Positions 51,757 to 60,801 of a stretch of 64,000 bases of DNA are shown one piece after another; the stretch's first letter is position 1; every line of letters starts with the position of its first letter. Origin of the DNA: an uncultured Lachnospiraceae bacterium (lineage in GTDB: Bacteria > Bacillota > Clostridia > Lachnospirales > Lachnospiraceae); the NCBI GenBank assembly GCA_910585345.1, contig CAJUDS010000002.1:124001-188000 (forward strand), given 5' to 3'. The notes beneath the pieces were generated by a model. That model was not told the origin of the DNA and ran no database searches. It was given only the letters and a program-made list of their open reading frames with translations. The position numbers and the translations under genes are program-made.

Positions 51757-53577
51757 TCAAAGCTGGAACTTGCCTGCTTCGCCCTTCTGGCGATGGCTCA
51801 ATTCCACCAGTCCCTTTGTATCCTCCGTGCATTCTCCCAGCGTCTGAGATAAAAGCATCATACTCGCGCTCGTCTCCTCCGCAGACGCCGCGTTCTGCTG
51901 CACTACGCTGGCCAGGCTGTTGACAGAATCCGTAACAATCTCTTTCAAAGAGCTCAAAACCTCTGTCTGTCCGCCAATTTCTTTTGTCACTTCTCCAATC
52001 TGCACAACCTCCCGGTTCAAATTATGAAACGCTTCCCTTGTTTCCTGCAGGCACTTTTGCTGCTCCTGCACGTTATGCGTCACCTCCTGCATCTTACCGA
52101 CAGAAATTTCTACATTGCCTATCAATTCTTTTACAATTGCTTCGATTTCCTGTGCATTTCCCGACGACTCTTCGGACAGATTGCGAATCTCCTCCGCCAC
52201 CACGGCAAATCCCCTGCCTGCCTCTCCGGCTCTTGCCGCCTCTATACTGGCATTCAGCGAAAGCAGGTTTGTCTGCGCCGCCAGACCCTTGATAATTTCT
52301 ATCGCTTTGTTAATATGGGCCGCAGAATCATTATTTTTATTGGTCTGCTCAGACACCGTGTTAATCGCCTCAATCGTCACGCCGGTAATACGGTCCAGTT
52401 CCTTAATGCTTGCCGACGCCCCTGACGAATGCTCCGTCATAGCGGATACGGCCTCTTCCAGTCTATGTACGCCGTTCTTTTCCACTTCAATAACGCCGCC
52501 CAGCTCTACGATCTTTTCATTTACTTTTTCTGTCTCATTCGCCTGGCTGCTCGCCCCTTGTGCCAGATCTTCAATCGCCTGGTTTGTGTTGCGGATACTT
52601 TCTGATATAGAGTCAAACTTCTCGCTGAATCTTTCACTGCTCTCATTCAAGGACTCTCCGGTATGCATCACGCTGCCCAGCATGCTTGTCAGCGCCTGCC
52701 GTACGTTCTCAAGCGAACGCGCCATCGCGCCAATCTCATCTGCCCGCCTTAGAAGCGCCGGACTGACCGTAAAACGCAGGTCTCCTGCAGACGCCTGCCG
52801 TAGGTTGCCCTCCACCAGTTTGATGCCTTTTGTAATCCGCAGCCCGCCAATGGCGGATACCACCAGTGCGGCAACCAGTATCACAATCGCGGAGACGCCA
52901 TATACCGTCAGCATTTTGGAAAACTCGCTTTCAATATACTCTTTCATACCGTCGATTTTTGCGTTCATATCATCCACATAATTGCCTGTGGCCACCGCCC
53001 ACCCCCATGGCTGAAACATCTCGGAATAGGCAATCTTGGGCGCAACCGTCACGCCGTCCGATTTGGTAAAATAAAATTCATTATATCCGCCGCCGGAATT
53101 GGCAGCGGCGACCACATTCTGCGTTACTTTTACGCCATTCTGGTCTGTCAGGTCATACCTGTTCGTACCCTCCTGCTCCGCCAGAATCGGATGCATTACC
53201 AGTGTATAATCCGCTCCGTCTATCCAGATATAACCGGAGCCATCGTCACGGTAGCGCATAAAGCGCACCGTCTCCGCCGCCATCTTCTTTGCCTCTTCCT
53301 CTGTCAGCTCGCCGCTCTGGCTGCGGTCATAATAGTTCTGTATGACTGCTATGGCTCCTTCCACCTGTGATTTGATCTCCATTTGATAGCCTTCTGTCAT
53401 AGATGTCTCATAGGATTCCAAAGACTCCTGCATGGACTGCCTCAAATAATGAACGCCCAGACATGCCAGCCCAATTGTGGGAATGGAAATTAAAATAAAA
53501 ATAACCATAATCAGCATTGCTGTCAGACTTTTAAACCCTCTTGTTTTTTGTGCCCCCGTAACTGTCTTTTCACTCAT
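51757..53577 (-). CDS. Methyl-accepting chemotaxis protein with a Cache-type sensor
   Basis: A 606-residue receptor: helix at about 17-40, an outer Cache domain (about 45-215; GSGYIWIDGADYTLVMHPIL is the sCache_2 core), second helix (TVYGVSAIVILVAALVVSAI), HAMP region (ITKGIKLVEGNLRQASAGD) and a long cytoplasmic coiled coil. The signalling tip reads EEIRNLSEESSGNAQEI after LSLNASIEAARAGEAGRGFAVVA. It senses a small organic molecule and signals through CheA/CheW; no che or flagellar gene is in the window. ATG at 53577 follows GGGGG; the ATG at 53595 does not. Confidence 0.93.
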   Translation of the reverse strand: MSEKTVTGAQKTRGFKSLTAMLIMVIFILISIPTIGLACLGVHYLRQSMQESLESYETSMTEGYQMEIKSQVEGAIAVIQNYYDRSQSGELTEEEAKKMAAETVRFMRYRDDGSGYIWIDGADYTLVMHPILAEQEGTNRYDLTDQNGVKVTQNVVAAANSGGGYNEFYFTKSDGVTVAPKIAYSEMFQPWGWAVATGNYVDDMNAKIDGMKEYIESEFSKMLTVYGVSAIVILVAALVVSAIGGLRITKGIKLVEGNLRQASAGDLRFTVSPALLRRADEIGAMARSLENVRQALTSMLGSVMHTGESLNESSERFSEKFDSISESIRNTNQAIEDLAQGASSQANETEKVNEKIVELGGVIEVEKNGVHRLEEAVSAMTEHSSGASASIKELDRITGVTIEAINTVSEQTNKNNDSAAHINKAIEIIKGLAAQTNLLSLNASIEAARAGEAGRGFAVVAEEIRNLSEESSGNAQEIEAIVKELIGNVEISVGKMQEVTHNVQEQQKCLQETREAFHNLNREVVQIGEVTKEIGGQTEVLSSLKEIVTDSVNSLASVVQQNAASAEETSASMMLLSQTLGECTEDTKGLVELSHRQKGEAGKFQL

Positions 53578-53738
53578 GAAACCCCCGCCTTTCACGTATT
53601 TTTATACATTATGAGCAAAAACCCACCGCCCCGATTGTAAAAATTAGTGAATTCCTGCTGTTTTTTATACAACTTAACTCCATTATTATACATTTTACTT
53701 ATTTTTTCAAGTGTTTCAGCCCTATTTATTATATATTT

Positions 53739-53761
53739 TGCACGATTTCTCCGATTGTGCA
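53739..53761. repeat. Inverted repeat TGCACGAT-N7-ATTGTGCA
   Basis: Eight-base arms with one G-T pair separated by seven bases, lying between the two divergent transcription starts. It is not followed by a T-tract on either side, so it is more likely an operator than a terminator. No regulator gene next to it identifies the protein. Confidence 0.5.
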
Positions 53762-53836
53762 GGGTCTTATCAGTAACCGGAAGCGCAAAAAAATATGTTT
53801 TGTCTTCATAAAGTAGTATTTATAAGAGCAATACGT

Positions 53837-53842
53837 TATAAT
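53837..53842 (+). promoter_or_regulatory. Probable -10 element of the GtrII-acyltransferase operon
   Basis: Perfect TATAAT on the plus strand, 51 bases before the ATG at 53894. At 17-base spacing the -35 would be TAGTAT, a poor match, so the promoter may be weak or need an activator. Confidence 0.4.
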
Positions 53843-53893
53843 ACGCAGTAGACGGCTGCCTGACAGCGCCGATGCATCAAAAAAGGAGGCCCT

Positions 53894-55465
53894 ATGTATC
53901 CGGAAAGTTTCTTTCATCTGCTCACACAAAAAACAAAAAAAAATTGGCGTTTTGCTTTTGGCATAACATTCTGCACAGGACTGCTCGTCCATCTGTTCCG
54001 CCTGACAAATCATCTGCTCACATGGGATTCCGTTTACAATTTTCACAGCAGCCAGAACGCGATCCATTTAGGCCGCTGCTTTCTTACCCTGAGCTGCGGA
54101 CTCAGCTCCTATTATGACATCCAATGGATCAACGGGCTCTTATCTCTGCTTTACCTGAGTCTAACCTGCGTATGCCTGACGGAAATTTTCTCTCTGCAGA
54201 AAAAGACGGCTATTTTCCTGCTCTGCGGGCTCACTGTCGCTTTTCCCAGCGTCGCCAGCACGTTCGCCTACATGTATACGGCAGACGGCTATTTTCTGGC
54301 GCAGCTTCTTGCCTGCGCAGCCGTGCTTTTTACCCTGAAATATCGGAAAGGGTTTCTGCCAGGAATGCTGCTGCTGGCACTATCTTATGGTTCCTATCAG
54401 GCATATGTTTCCTATGCCGTTATGATCATACTGACGTGGACCATTCTGCAGCTGCTCACAAACCGTTTCTCTGTCAGAGAGCTGGCCGGGTACTGGATGC
54501 GCCTGCTGCTGATGGGCGGAGCCGGCACCGCCTTGTATTTATCTTGCAACCGCATTTTGACAGTGCTCGAAGGAGCCGTCACAAGCCGTTACAATGGTAT
54601 TTCCGACATGGCGCTGCCAAATGCGGACAGACTTGTTGATGCCGTCAAAAACTGCGTCATCGACTTTGCCTATTTCTTTTTCGGACCGCTCGATATCGTT
54701 AATTTATATAAAATTCTCAACGCAGGTCTGCTTTTGCTGCTTTTGCTGCTCCTTTTGTGGTGCATTTGGCAGCAGAAGCTCTATCGGAAAGCCGCCCCTA
54801 TGCTTTTGCTGCTTCTCTGCCTTGCCGCCATGCCCTTTGCCTGTTCCATGATTTACTTCCTCTCTCCCGGCGTACGTTATTATATGCTCATGTATGCCGG
54901 ATTCAGTCTGATTTACATTCTGCCTGTTCTTATCTATGAAAACAGAGACAAAATATGGCGTCACCGCACTCGTCCGCTTTCCGGCCTGTTTCTTTCGTGG
55001 GGCTGTGTTGTTATTTCCGCGCTTATTATCTTTAATTTTGCCCTGGTCAGCAACATCAGTTATCTCTATATGGTCACAAACAATGAAAAAACCTTTCAGC
55101 TCGTATCGCGCATGACCGACCGGATTGAACAGTTGGACAACTTTAAAGACCTGCGCAAGATCTGCCTGACAGGGCACTTTGACGACTATGACACAATCTC
55201 CCTCAATCTTCCGCCCGCCATGGCAGGCATACGGGACAGTTATATCATCTCGGAGCAGGCTCATTTTGCCGCCGTCATGGATACGTACTTCGGTCTGTCT
55301 CTGGAAAGCTGCAGTGATGCGGAAAAAGAAATGATACTGCACACCAGACTTTACGATGACATGGGATGCTGGCCCGCTCTCAACAGCGTTGTACAATATA
55401 AGGATATTGTGATCATCAAGATATCGGAACAGGAGGCTGAAAATGAAAAGACTGCACTGGATTGA
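53894..55465 (+). CDS. GtrII-like membrane glucosyltransferase (Glucos_trans_II)
   Basis: A 523-residue membrane protein related to the GtrII-type proteins at 41,629 and 61,222. AIHLGRCFLTLSCGLSSYYD holds the GR(W/C) hallmark, INGLLSLLYLSLTCVCLTEI and FPSVASTFAYMYTADGYFLA are conserved helices and outer loops, and ALSYGSYQAYVSYAVMIILT matches the third conserved part. About eleven helices. The C-terminal outer domain ends YKDIVIIKISEQE like its paralogues. AAAGGAGG lies four bases before the ATG. It overlaps the acyltransferase gene by 23 bases. It likely adds a side sugar outside the membrane, using a polyprenyl-phosphate donor. Confidence 0.83.
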   Translation: MYPESFFHLLTQKTKKNWRFAFGITFCTGLLVHLFRLTNHLLTWDSVYNFHSSQNAIHLGRCFLTLSCGLSSYYDIQWINGLLSLLYLSLTCVCLTEIFSLQKKTAIFLLCGLTVAFPSVASTFAYMYTADGYFLAQLLACAAVLFTLKYRKGFLPGMLLLALSYGSYQAYVSYAVMIILTWTILQLLTNRFSVRELAGYWMRLLLMGGAGTALYLSCNRILTVLEGAVTSRYNGISDMALPNADRLVDAVKNCVIDFAYFFFGPLDIVNLYKILNAGLLLLLLLLLLWCIWQQKLYRKAAPMLLLLLCLAAMPFACSMIYFLSPGVRYYMLMYAGFSLIYILPVLIYENRDKIWRHRTRPLSGLFLSWGCVVISALIIFNFALVSNISYLYMVTNNEKTFQLVSRMTDRIEQLDNFKDLRKICLTGHFDDYDTISLNLPPAMAGIRDSYIISEQAHFAAVMDTYFGLSLESCSDAEKEMILHTRLYDDMGCWPALNSVVQYKDIVIIKISEQEAENEKTALD

Positions 55466-56468
55466 CTGCGTTAAGGGACTGGCAATGATTCTGGTCGTAT
55501 TAGGCCATATTGATATGGGCGGACACTTCCTCTGCGTCTGGCTATACTCCTTTCATGTCCCTCTCTTTTTCGTCATTTCCGGTGTCCTTTTGGCTGTCGG
55601 AGAAAATAAAGAGGCGGTGTCTGCCGTTCCTGCCGTCATTCTAAAAAAAGGAAAACAGTTATTATATCCTTATTTCGTCTTCAGCCTGCTCGTCATCCTC
55701 TATCTGGGAATACGCGGCCTTGGCGGAGAGCTGGCTCTGGCGTTGAGGGACACCGTCTGCTTCAACGGCTACAGCACCCTCTGGTTCCTGCCTGCTCTGT
55801 TTTTTGGCGAATGCATTTTTCTCCTGTTGCACCATTCCAAAATACCGGACTTGGCCGGAAGCGTCCTGCTCTTTCTCCTGACGCTCCTGCTCTCTCTTTG
55901 TAACAACGGCGTAACCGAAACAGCATCCGTGGGAATTGGCTCTATCCTGCTCAACCTTTTTAACCGCACTTGCATTGCCGCAGTCTTTCTCTTCCTTGGC
56001 TACCACGCCTTCCGACTATCCCAAAACCGCCCCCAGCCTTCCCGCAGGATAATGCTGGCTGTCGGCATCGCGCTTTTTTGCTTCCATCTGACAATATGCG
56101 CTGCCAACGGCTGGGCAGACATGCATTTCTGCAAGGTAAATAATCCCTTTCTGTACTATTTATTGGCCTGCACAGGCTCCCTGTCCATCATACTGCTCAT
56201 GCAAAACGGTATCCGCAAATGCCGCGTTCTTGAATACTTCGGGAAAAACAGCCTGATTGTCCTCGTCACCCACCTGCCTTTTCCCATTGTAGGCTATGCC
56301 CGCAAGGCGTGGGAAATGCTGCCATGCGATACGGGAATCCGCTATGTGGACGATTTGGCTGTCTGCGTTATCGTGCTCATCACAGAAGTGATCCTTATTG
56401 AAGTGATAAACCGCTTTGTTCCATTTCTCATCAGCATACCCGGACCGGGAACGAAGCGTTCGTTATAA
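55443..56468 (+). CDS. Acyltransferase 3 family membrane protein
   Basis: A 341-residue protein with about ten helices, of the acyltransferase 3 family (PF01757). RLHWIDCVKGLAMILVVLGHI holds the conserved Arg-x10-His equivalent of the active loop (VLGH), and FHVPLFFVISGVLLAV is the second signature. Such enzymes carry acyl groups, often O-acetyl, to sugars outside the membrane. AGGAGG lies six bases before the ATG, inside the end of the GtrII-like gene, so the two are translationally coupled and may act on the same sugar. No SGNH domain is fused at the end. Confidence 0.9.
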   Translation: MKRLHWIDCVKGLAMILVVLGHIDMGGHFLCVWLYSFHVPLFFVISGVLLAVGENKEAVSAVPAVILKKGKQLLYPYFVFSLLVILYLGIRGLGGELALALRDTVCFNGYSTLWFLPALFFGECIFLLLHHSKIPDLAGSVLLFLLTLLLSLCNNGVTETASVGIGSILLNLFNRTCIAAVFLFLGYHAFRLSQNRPQPSRRIMLAVGIALFCFHLTICAANGWADMHFCKVNNPFLYYLLACTGSLSIILLMQNGIRKCRVLEYFGKNSLIVLVTHLPFPIVGYARKAWEMLPCDTGIRYVDDLAVCVIVLITEVILIEVINRFVPFLISIPGPGTKRSL

Positions 56469-56501
56469 AGGCATCCCGGTTCAAACCACTCCCCTGATTA
56501 T

Positions 56502-56532
56502 AAAAAAAGGAAGAAACCCTACCGTTCCTTCC
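56502..56532 (-). terminator. Intrinsic terminator overlapping the YdjC-like stop codon
   Basis: On the minus strand GGAAGGAAC and GTTTCTTCC form a 9-bp stem with one G-T pair, loop GGTAGG, followed by seven T (56502-56508). The stop TAG is in the loop. It ends the right-hand operon, 34 bases beyond the stop of the convergent acyltransferase gene. Confidence 0.85.
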
Positions 56533-57415
56533 CGATCCGCATCAGCATATCCTTTTCCATCTTCCGTTTATCCGACGTATAGAAATCTGCACACTCCTGA
56601 TTGTGCGGATCCATCAAATCCTCCGCTCTCTTTGCACCGCCTGGATGACAGAGCACTTCCAGAGGCAGTCCTCTTTTCCGCGCTACTTTCCGAAAATCAG
56701 GAAGCAGGGCGCAGACCCTTTCCAGGCTCATCCCGCCGGTCAGAAGAATCCCAAAAAACACCGCGCTTTTTTTGCGGTATGGCTTCAGCAGACGGCTGTC
56801 CATCACGTTTAATATACGCAGCACAAATTGTTTGACCACATTAATCGGTTTATACATGGCATATAGCTCCGGGTGTTTCAGATACGGTGCCAGCGGCTCC
56901 GCCGGTATCCTGATAAACGTGATTTCCGGCGGTTTTCCGTTCTTATCTGCCCTCGCCTCCCGCACCGACTCCAATATGCCTGCCAGTACGACCGGGATCA
57001 TATGGTAATGCTGGTGGCTGTCCACCCGCACTGTATCCACATAGGGCAGCATCCGTGCAAGCTGCGCCTTCATCTCCGCTTTGATCTGCCGTTTCAGTTC
57101 TTTCCTTTTTCTGCCAAAAGACAAGAGCAGTACTTTCAAAAAAGAAATATGAAACATCCCTCTCTCATCCACCAGCCAGGGAACCTGCGCCGGATCGGCC
57201 AGACAATGCCCTTCCGCCAGATTAAAATGGATGCTGATATTCACCTGTTCCCTGTAGGGTTCCAGCATCCGCATACATTCATCCAGGCAATCTCCGTTTG
57301 GCAGTACGCTGAGAGAATTCAGCGCCCCTTCCCGGTAACAGTCCAGAATGTGTGCCGACACTTCCCTGTTTGCCCCATAATCATCCGCATGAAATAGTAT
57401 TGTTTTCTTTGCCAT
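56519..57415 (-). CDS. ChbG/HpnK (YdjC-like) carbohydrate deacetylase
   Basis: A 298-residue enzyme of the YdjC family (PF04794), a metal-dependent sugar deacetylase. HADDYG (9-14) gives the metal-binding Asp pair, SIHFNLAEG the His63, DSHQHYHM (132-139) the His residues of the second metal motif. ChbG removes an acetyl group from chito-oligosaccharides; here the context is a glycan-acylation operon, so it may deacetylate an intermediate sugar. No signal peptide. The start codon lies three bases from the APC gene stop. It is the last gene of the operon before a terminator. Confidence 0.9.
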   Translation of the reverse strand: MAKKTILFHADDYGANREVSAHILDCYREGALNSLSVLPNGDCLDECMRMLEPYREQVNISIHFNLAEGHCLADPAQVPWLVDERGMFHISFLKVLLLSFGRKRKELKRQIKAEMKAQLARMLPYVDTVRVDSHQHYHMIPVVLAGILESVREARADKNGKPPEITFIRIPAEPLAPYLKHPELYAMYKPINVVKQFVLRILNVMDSRLLKPYRKKSAVFFGILLTGGMSLERVCALLPDFRKVARKRGLPLEVLCHPGGAKRAEDLMDPHNQECADFYTSDKRKMEKDMLMRIGKER

Positions 57416-57418
57416 AGA

Positions 57419-58771
57419 TTATCGTTCTCTTTTCCAATATACCAAAATTCCCGCCGCAATCCAAAAAATCAGGCACGCAAAAGACGGCGCCGATAAAAAT
57501 CCCGGCATGCCCGGCACAAAAGACAGCACCAGAAACACCGATGCCGCCATAGCGCCTGCAAACCCCAGAAAGCTATACACTTTATCCCCATTTCGCTTTG
57601 CCAGAACGCCGGCCGCCAAGGTCGTATAGCAAAATGCCATAGCGCCGCCCACTGCCGTCATATCTGTAATCCACACAAGCACCTGTCTGCCAAACCATGG
57701 CGCAGCCAGAGCCAATCCCATACAGAAATAAACGGCGCGCTTGGGCGTCGCATATTTGGAATCCAGAACACCAAAAAACTTTACCAATGCCTTTTGCTTC
57801 GCCATCGCGTAAATCAGCCTGCTGGCAGAAAGATAAAACGCATTCATCCCTGACGTGACTGCACAGAGCATTGCAATCCCAATACAAATGACACCGCCTC
57901 TTCCCATCGCTTTTTCAATCATGCTGCCTGTCGCCCACAGAGGATTGGACTTAAGCATTGCCTGCCACGGCTCCACAACGGCTGTCATCATGCTGACCGC
58001 AATATAAAGAAATGCAGCAATTAAAATCGCTGCCGTCATAATGACGTTAGACTTTCTGTGTGAAAAACGATATTCCTCCGCAGACTGCGGGATACAGTCA
58101 AACCCGATAAAGCAATAAGGCGCATAAGCGACAACCGCAAAAGTTCCCGCCAGCGGACTCATCCTATCACTGAAACCTGGCTGCAGATTATGAAAATCCG
58201 GCTTCGCCATACAAACACCGACCGTAGTGACAATAATCGAGGCAACCAAAAGAATGGCAATGATACTCTGCAGCCTGCCGGCGATCTTAGCCCCCGTTAT
58301 ATTCACAATGCCAATCAGTATGATAAAAGCGGATGCCGCCGCAATCTCTCCCGCATATACATCCCACCCGGCCACGCGGTACAGTCTTCCGATCTGTATT
58401 ACCCCTGGAAAGATAAACCGGGCAATCATGGCAATCGCCGTAGCATTCAGCGGAATCAGCGACCAGTAGGCAAGCACAATAAACCAGCCGCAGATAAAGG
58501 CATGTTTCCTGCCAAACGCATGTTTTGCATATTCATATTCTCCCCCGGAAACCGGATATTTCTGAATCAAATACCCATAGCTGAAACTAATGAGTACGAT
58601 AATTCCCGCTCCGGTCAGCAGCCCCAGAACAGTGCCGAGCGGCCCGGCCTTCGGCAGAAAGCTCGTTCCGGGAAGGACAAAGCAGCCCCAGCCAATGATT
58701 GCGCCCAGCGCCAGTCCCCACACATCAATCATCCGCAGTTCCCGCTTAAAGCCCGCATCTTCTTTTGCCAT
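57419..58771 (-). CDS. APC-family amino acid/polyamine permease
   Basis: A 450-residue protein with twelve helices. MIDVWGLALGAIIGWGCFVLPG is the first helix with the GxG substrate turn of the APC superfamily, YPVSGGEYEYAKHAFG follows and CFIGFDCIPQSAEEYRF is the conserved sixth to seventh helix turn. The substrate could be an amino acid or amine. It sits inside a sugar-modification operon, so it may import a metabolite attached to the glycan, but that is only context. GGAGG is seven bases before the ATG. The 57-base gap to the GtrB-like gene holds a CCGGC repeat hairpin without U-tract. Confidence 0.88.
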   Translation of the reverse strand: MAKEDAGFKRELRMIDVWGLALGAIIGWGCFVLPGTSFLPKAGPLGTVLGLLTGAGIIVLISFSYGYLIQKYPVSGGEYEYAKHAFGRKHAFICGWFIVLAYWSLIPLNATAIAMIARFIFPGVIQIGRLYRVAGWDVYAGEIAAASAFIILIGIVNITGAKIAGRLQSIIAILLVASIIVTTVGVCMAKPDFHNLQPGFSDRMSPLAGTFAVVAYAPYCFIGFDCIPQSAEEYRFSHRKSNVIMTAAILIAAFLYIAVSMMTAVVEPWQAMLKSNPLWATGSMIEKAMGRGGVICIGIAMLCAVTSGMNAFYLSASRLIYAMAKQKALVKFFGVLDSKYATPKRAVYFCMGLALAAPWFGRQVLVWITDMTAVGGAMAFCYTTLAAGVLAKRNGDKVYSFLGFAGAMAASVFLVLSFVPGMPGFLSAPSFACLIFWIAAGILVYWKRER

Positions 58772-58828
58772 TTCATATCCTCCATCAGCCCCGGCGCAAA
58801 CCGGCGTTTTAGGCCGGACCCAAACGGT

Positions 58829-59809
58829 CTACGAAAGCCCCTCTTTCTCCTCTTTGCCGTCTTTCCACAAAAAAGCCTCGATATGGTATCTCGGCCTGTG
58901 CTTGGTTTCCAGATAAATCTTACCGATATATTCCCCGATGATGCCCAAAGACAGGAGCTGGATACTACCGATCAGCCAGGTCGAGCAGTAACTGGACGCC
59001 CAGCCGGGCACCGTATGCCCCGTATAATAATCATAAACCGTCGTGAGTATCATCACAATGCTCACGAGCAGCATCAAAAAGCCAAGCAGCGTAATGAGCT
59101 GCAGCGGTTTGATGCTAAAAGATGTGATGCCGTCCACTGCAAAGGAAAGCATCTTCTGCATCGTATACTTGGACTTTCCCGCCTGCCTTTCCCGCACTTC
59201 AAAATAGACAATATCCGAGGGATATCCAATCGTCGGAATCAGGCCCCGCAGAAACAGATTGACCTCCCCGTACTGCGCAAGGCTTTCTATCACCCGTTTC
59301 GTCAGCAGACGATAATCCGCATGATTGGTAATCACTTCACAACCCATAAACTGCATCAGCTTATAAAAGCCAAGCGCCGTATTTTTCTTGATCCAGCCGT
59401 CCGTATTCCTTGTGTTGCGCACACCGTATACCACATCACAGCCGTTCTCATATTTTTCCAGCATCAAATCAATGGCGTCAATATCCTGCTGCAGATCCGC
59501 ATCGATAGAAATAACCACATCCGCCTTTTCCCTGGCCGTTAACAGTCCGGCCAGCACCGCATTTTGGTGTCCTCTGTTCCGGGACAGATTAATGCCGCAG
59601 AAAACAGGATTCTCATGGAACAGCTCGGTAATAATACGCCACGTATTATCATGGGAACCGTCGTTGACAAACATAATCTTACTCTCTGCGCTTATTCTTT
59701 TCTCCCGTATCAGCGTATGATATTTTTTTTTCAATGCCTCTGCCGTTGCCGGAAGCACTTCTTCCTCATTGTAGCAAGGCAGCACCAAATACAGAATCGT
59801 CTGACCCAT
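58829..59809 (-). CDS. GtrB-like GT2 (polyprenyl-phosphate glycosyltransferase)
   Basis: A 326-residue GT2: LYLVLPCYNEEEVLPATAEAL, IMFVNDGSHDNT, SRNRGHQNAVLAGL and VVISIDADLQQDIDAID with the canonical metal site; ERQAGKSKYTMQKML precedes two helices (LITLLGFLMLLVSIVMIL; TWLIGSIQLLSLGIIGEYIG). It should make undecaprenyl-phosphate-hexose. In the same operon is the GtrII-like transferase at 61,222 that could use this lipid-linked sugar outside; a GtrA-like flippase is absent here. GAGG lies about ten bases before the ATG. The basic tail after the last helix is about 30 residues. Confidence 0.92.
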   Translation of the reverse strand: MGQTILYLVLPCYNEEEVLPATAEALKKKYHTLIREKRISAESKIMFVNDGSHDNTWRIITELFHENPVFCGINLSRNRGHQNAVLAGLLTAREKADVVISIDADLQQDIDAIDLMLEKYENGCDVVYGVRNTRNTDGWIKKNTALGFYKLMQFMGCEVITNHADYRLLTKRVIESLAQYGEVNLFLRGLIPTIGYPSDIVYFEVRERQAGKSKYTMQKMLSFAVDGITSFSIKPLQLITLLGFLMLLVSIVMILTTVYDYYTGHTVPGWASSYCSTWLIGSIQLLSLGIIGEYIGKIYLETKHRPRYHIEAFLWKDGKEEKEGLS

Positions 59810-59823
59810 CCTCTGTTTTTCCT

Positions 59824-60738
59824 CTATCTGTTGTCAAAATGAAAATTATAAAATGAAAAATATGGCTTCATACCAAGAGAATTCCACGTTCCCTGTACGA
59901 TGTAATTGTCAAACTGGGTGCTTGCCGTAAAGCTCTTGCCATTCTGATAGGCATAATTAATCAGCGAAGAAATCAGCGTCCGGTAGGCGCCCAGCTTCCT
60001 GTGCGATGAAGAAATCGCCGAAAGCTGTCCTTCCACTACATGCTCATCCTCGCCAATCGTACAGAAACCGATCGGTTCTCCCTGATATTCCACAACAAAT
60101 ATACGATTGTCCTCAAAATTTTCAAAATAACTCTCAATCCAGTTCTCATAGATCACGCCTGCTTTTTCGTCTGTCACGGAAGAAATATGATACTGTCCCT
60201 GATAGGAGGCAAACGAAGAATATGTCATCTGCAGTAACTGCTCTCTATGCTCCTTCAAATATTCTTTTTCCGCAAAAAACACGCGGATTCCCTCCCGGCG
60301 GGGAATCTCCGCCTCTCTGCCGCTCACTACCTGCTCCACAGTACCGCCGCAGAAAATGCCGCCTGTCAGATATTTGTTAAATCCTTTCAGCACATCAACC
60401 ACATGGGCAGGCAGGCGCAGATTATAATACCCTCTGCACACCTCCATCTCATGCTGCAGCGCCACAAACATCTTTTCCATAATCTCTTCCTGGTGCGCGT
60501 TATGCAGCGTGTCAATTTTAGTAAAATAAAACCGTACAACATAGGCGTCAAAACCATATAAACCGGAAACCGGAACATTTTGGGAAATCTGATAGCCCCA
60601 TACTTCGCCGCCTTCCTCATAACGGTAATTCAGCTCTTCCTTCATTGACAGAATATGCTCTCTGATACTGCTGTAATCCCTGTTTACAAAACAGTGGCTC
60701 AGTTTGAAAATATTGTCCATATATGATAATACTGGCAT
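59824..60738 (-). CDS. GNAT-fold acyltransferase (WecD-like C-terminal domain)
   Basis: A 304-residue protein. The N-terminal half of about 150 residues is a GNAT-related domain without clear catalytic marks; the C-terminal half has the GNAT core: RIFVVEYQGEPIGFCTIGED, then GQLSAISSSHRKLGAYRTLI as the CoA-binding turn and WNSLGMKPYFSFYNFHF, similar to WecD, which acetylates the amine of a dTDP-4-amino sugar. So an N-acyltransferase of an amino sugar is likely, acyl group unknown. AGGAGGAGGG stands just before the ATG at 60738; an earlier in-frame ATG has no site. It follows the MaoC-like gene, whose product may supply the acyl-CoA. Confidence 0.75.
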   Translation of the reverse strand: MPVLSYMDNIFKLSHCFVNRDYSSIREHILSMKEELNYRYEEGGEVWGYQISQNVPVSGLYGFDAYVVRFYFTKIDTLHNAHQEEIMEKMFVALQHEMEVCRGYYNLRLPAHVVDVLKGFNKYLTGGIFCGGTVEQVVSGREAEIPRREGIRVFFAEKEYLKEHREQLLQMTYSSFASYQGQYHISSVTDEKAGVIYENWIESYFENFEDNRIFVVEYQGEPIGFCTIGEDEHVVEGQLSAISSSHRKLGAYRTLISSLINYAYQNGKSFTASTQFDNYIVQGTWNSLGMKPYFSFYNFHFDNR

Positions 60739-60801
60739 TTTCCCTCCTCCTGAAGCGCCTGCCGCGTTGCCCGGGCAGGTACACAAGTCCGGCTTTCGGA
60801 C

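Larger units (their letters stand above)
53578..53893. other. Divergent intergenic region between MCP and the GtrII-like operon
   Basis: A 316-base AT-rich region without a gene. It holds TATAAT on the minus strand (53685-53690) with TTGAAA only 14 bases before it, so a weak match for a sigma-A promoter of the MCP gene; a near-perfect inverted repeat (53739-53761); and TATAAT on the plus strand (53837-53842) for the operon to the right. I see no sigma-D-like -35/-10 pair that would link the receptor to flagellar regulation. Confidence 0.5.

Noticed and set aside
53685..53710. TATAAT with TTGAAA as a firm MCP promoter
   Set aside because: The spacing of 14 bases is too short for sigma-A; a sigma-D site was sought and not found, so it is left as part of the intergenic description.
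58785..58815. CCGGC repeats before the APC gene as a terminator
   Set aside because: They can pair, but no run of T follows in either direction.
60739..60801. Two hairpins (AAGTCCG/CGGACTT and CCTGCC/GGCAGG) as operon terminator after the MaoC-like gene
   Set aside because: No T-tract follows either on the minus strand, so they are not intrinsic terminators; they may only affect RNA stability.
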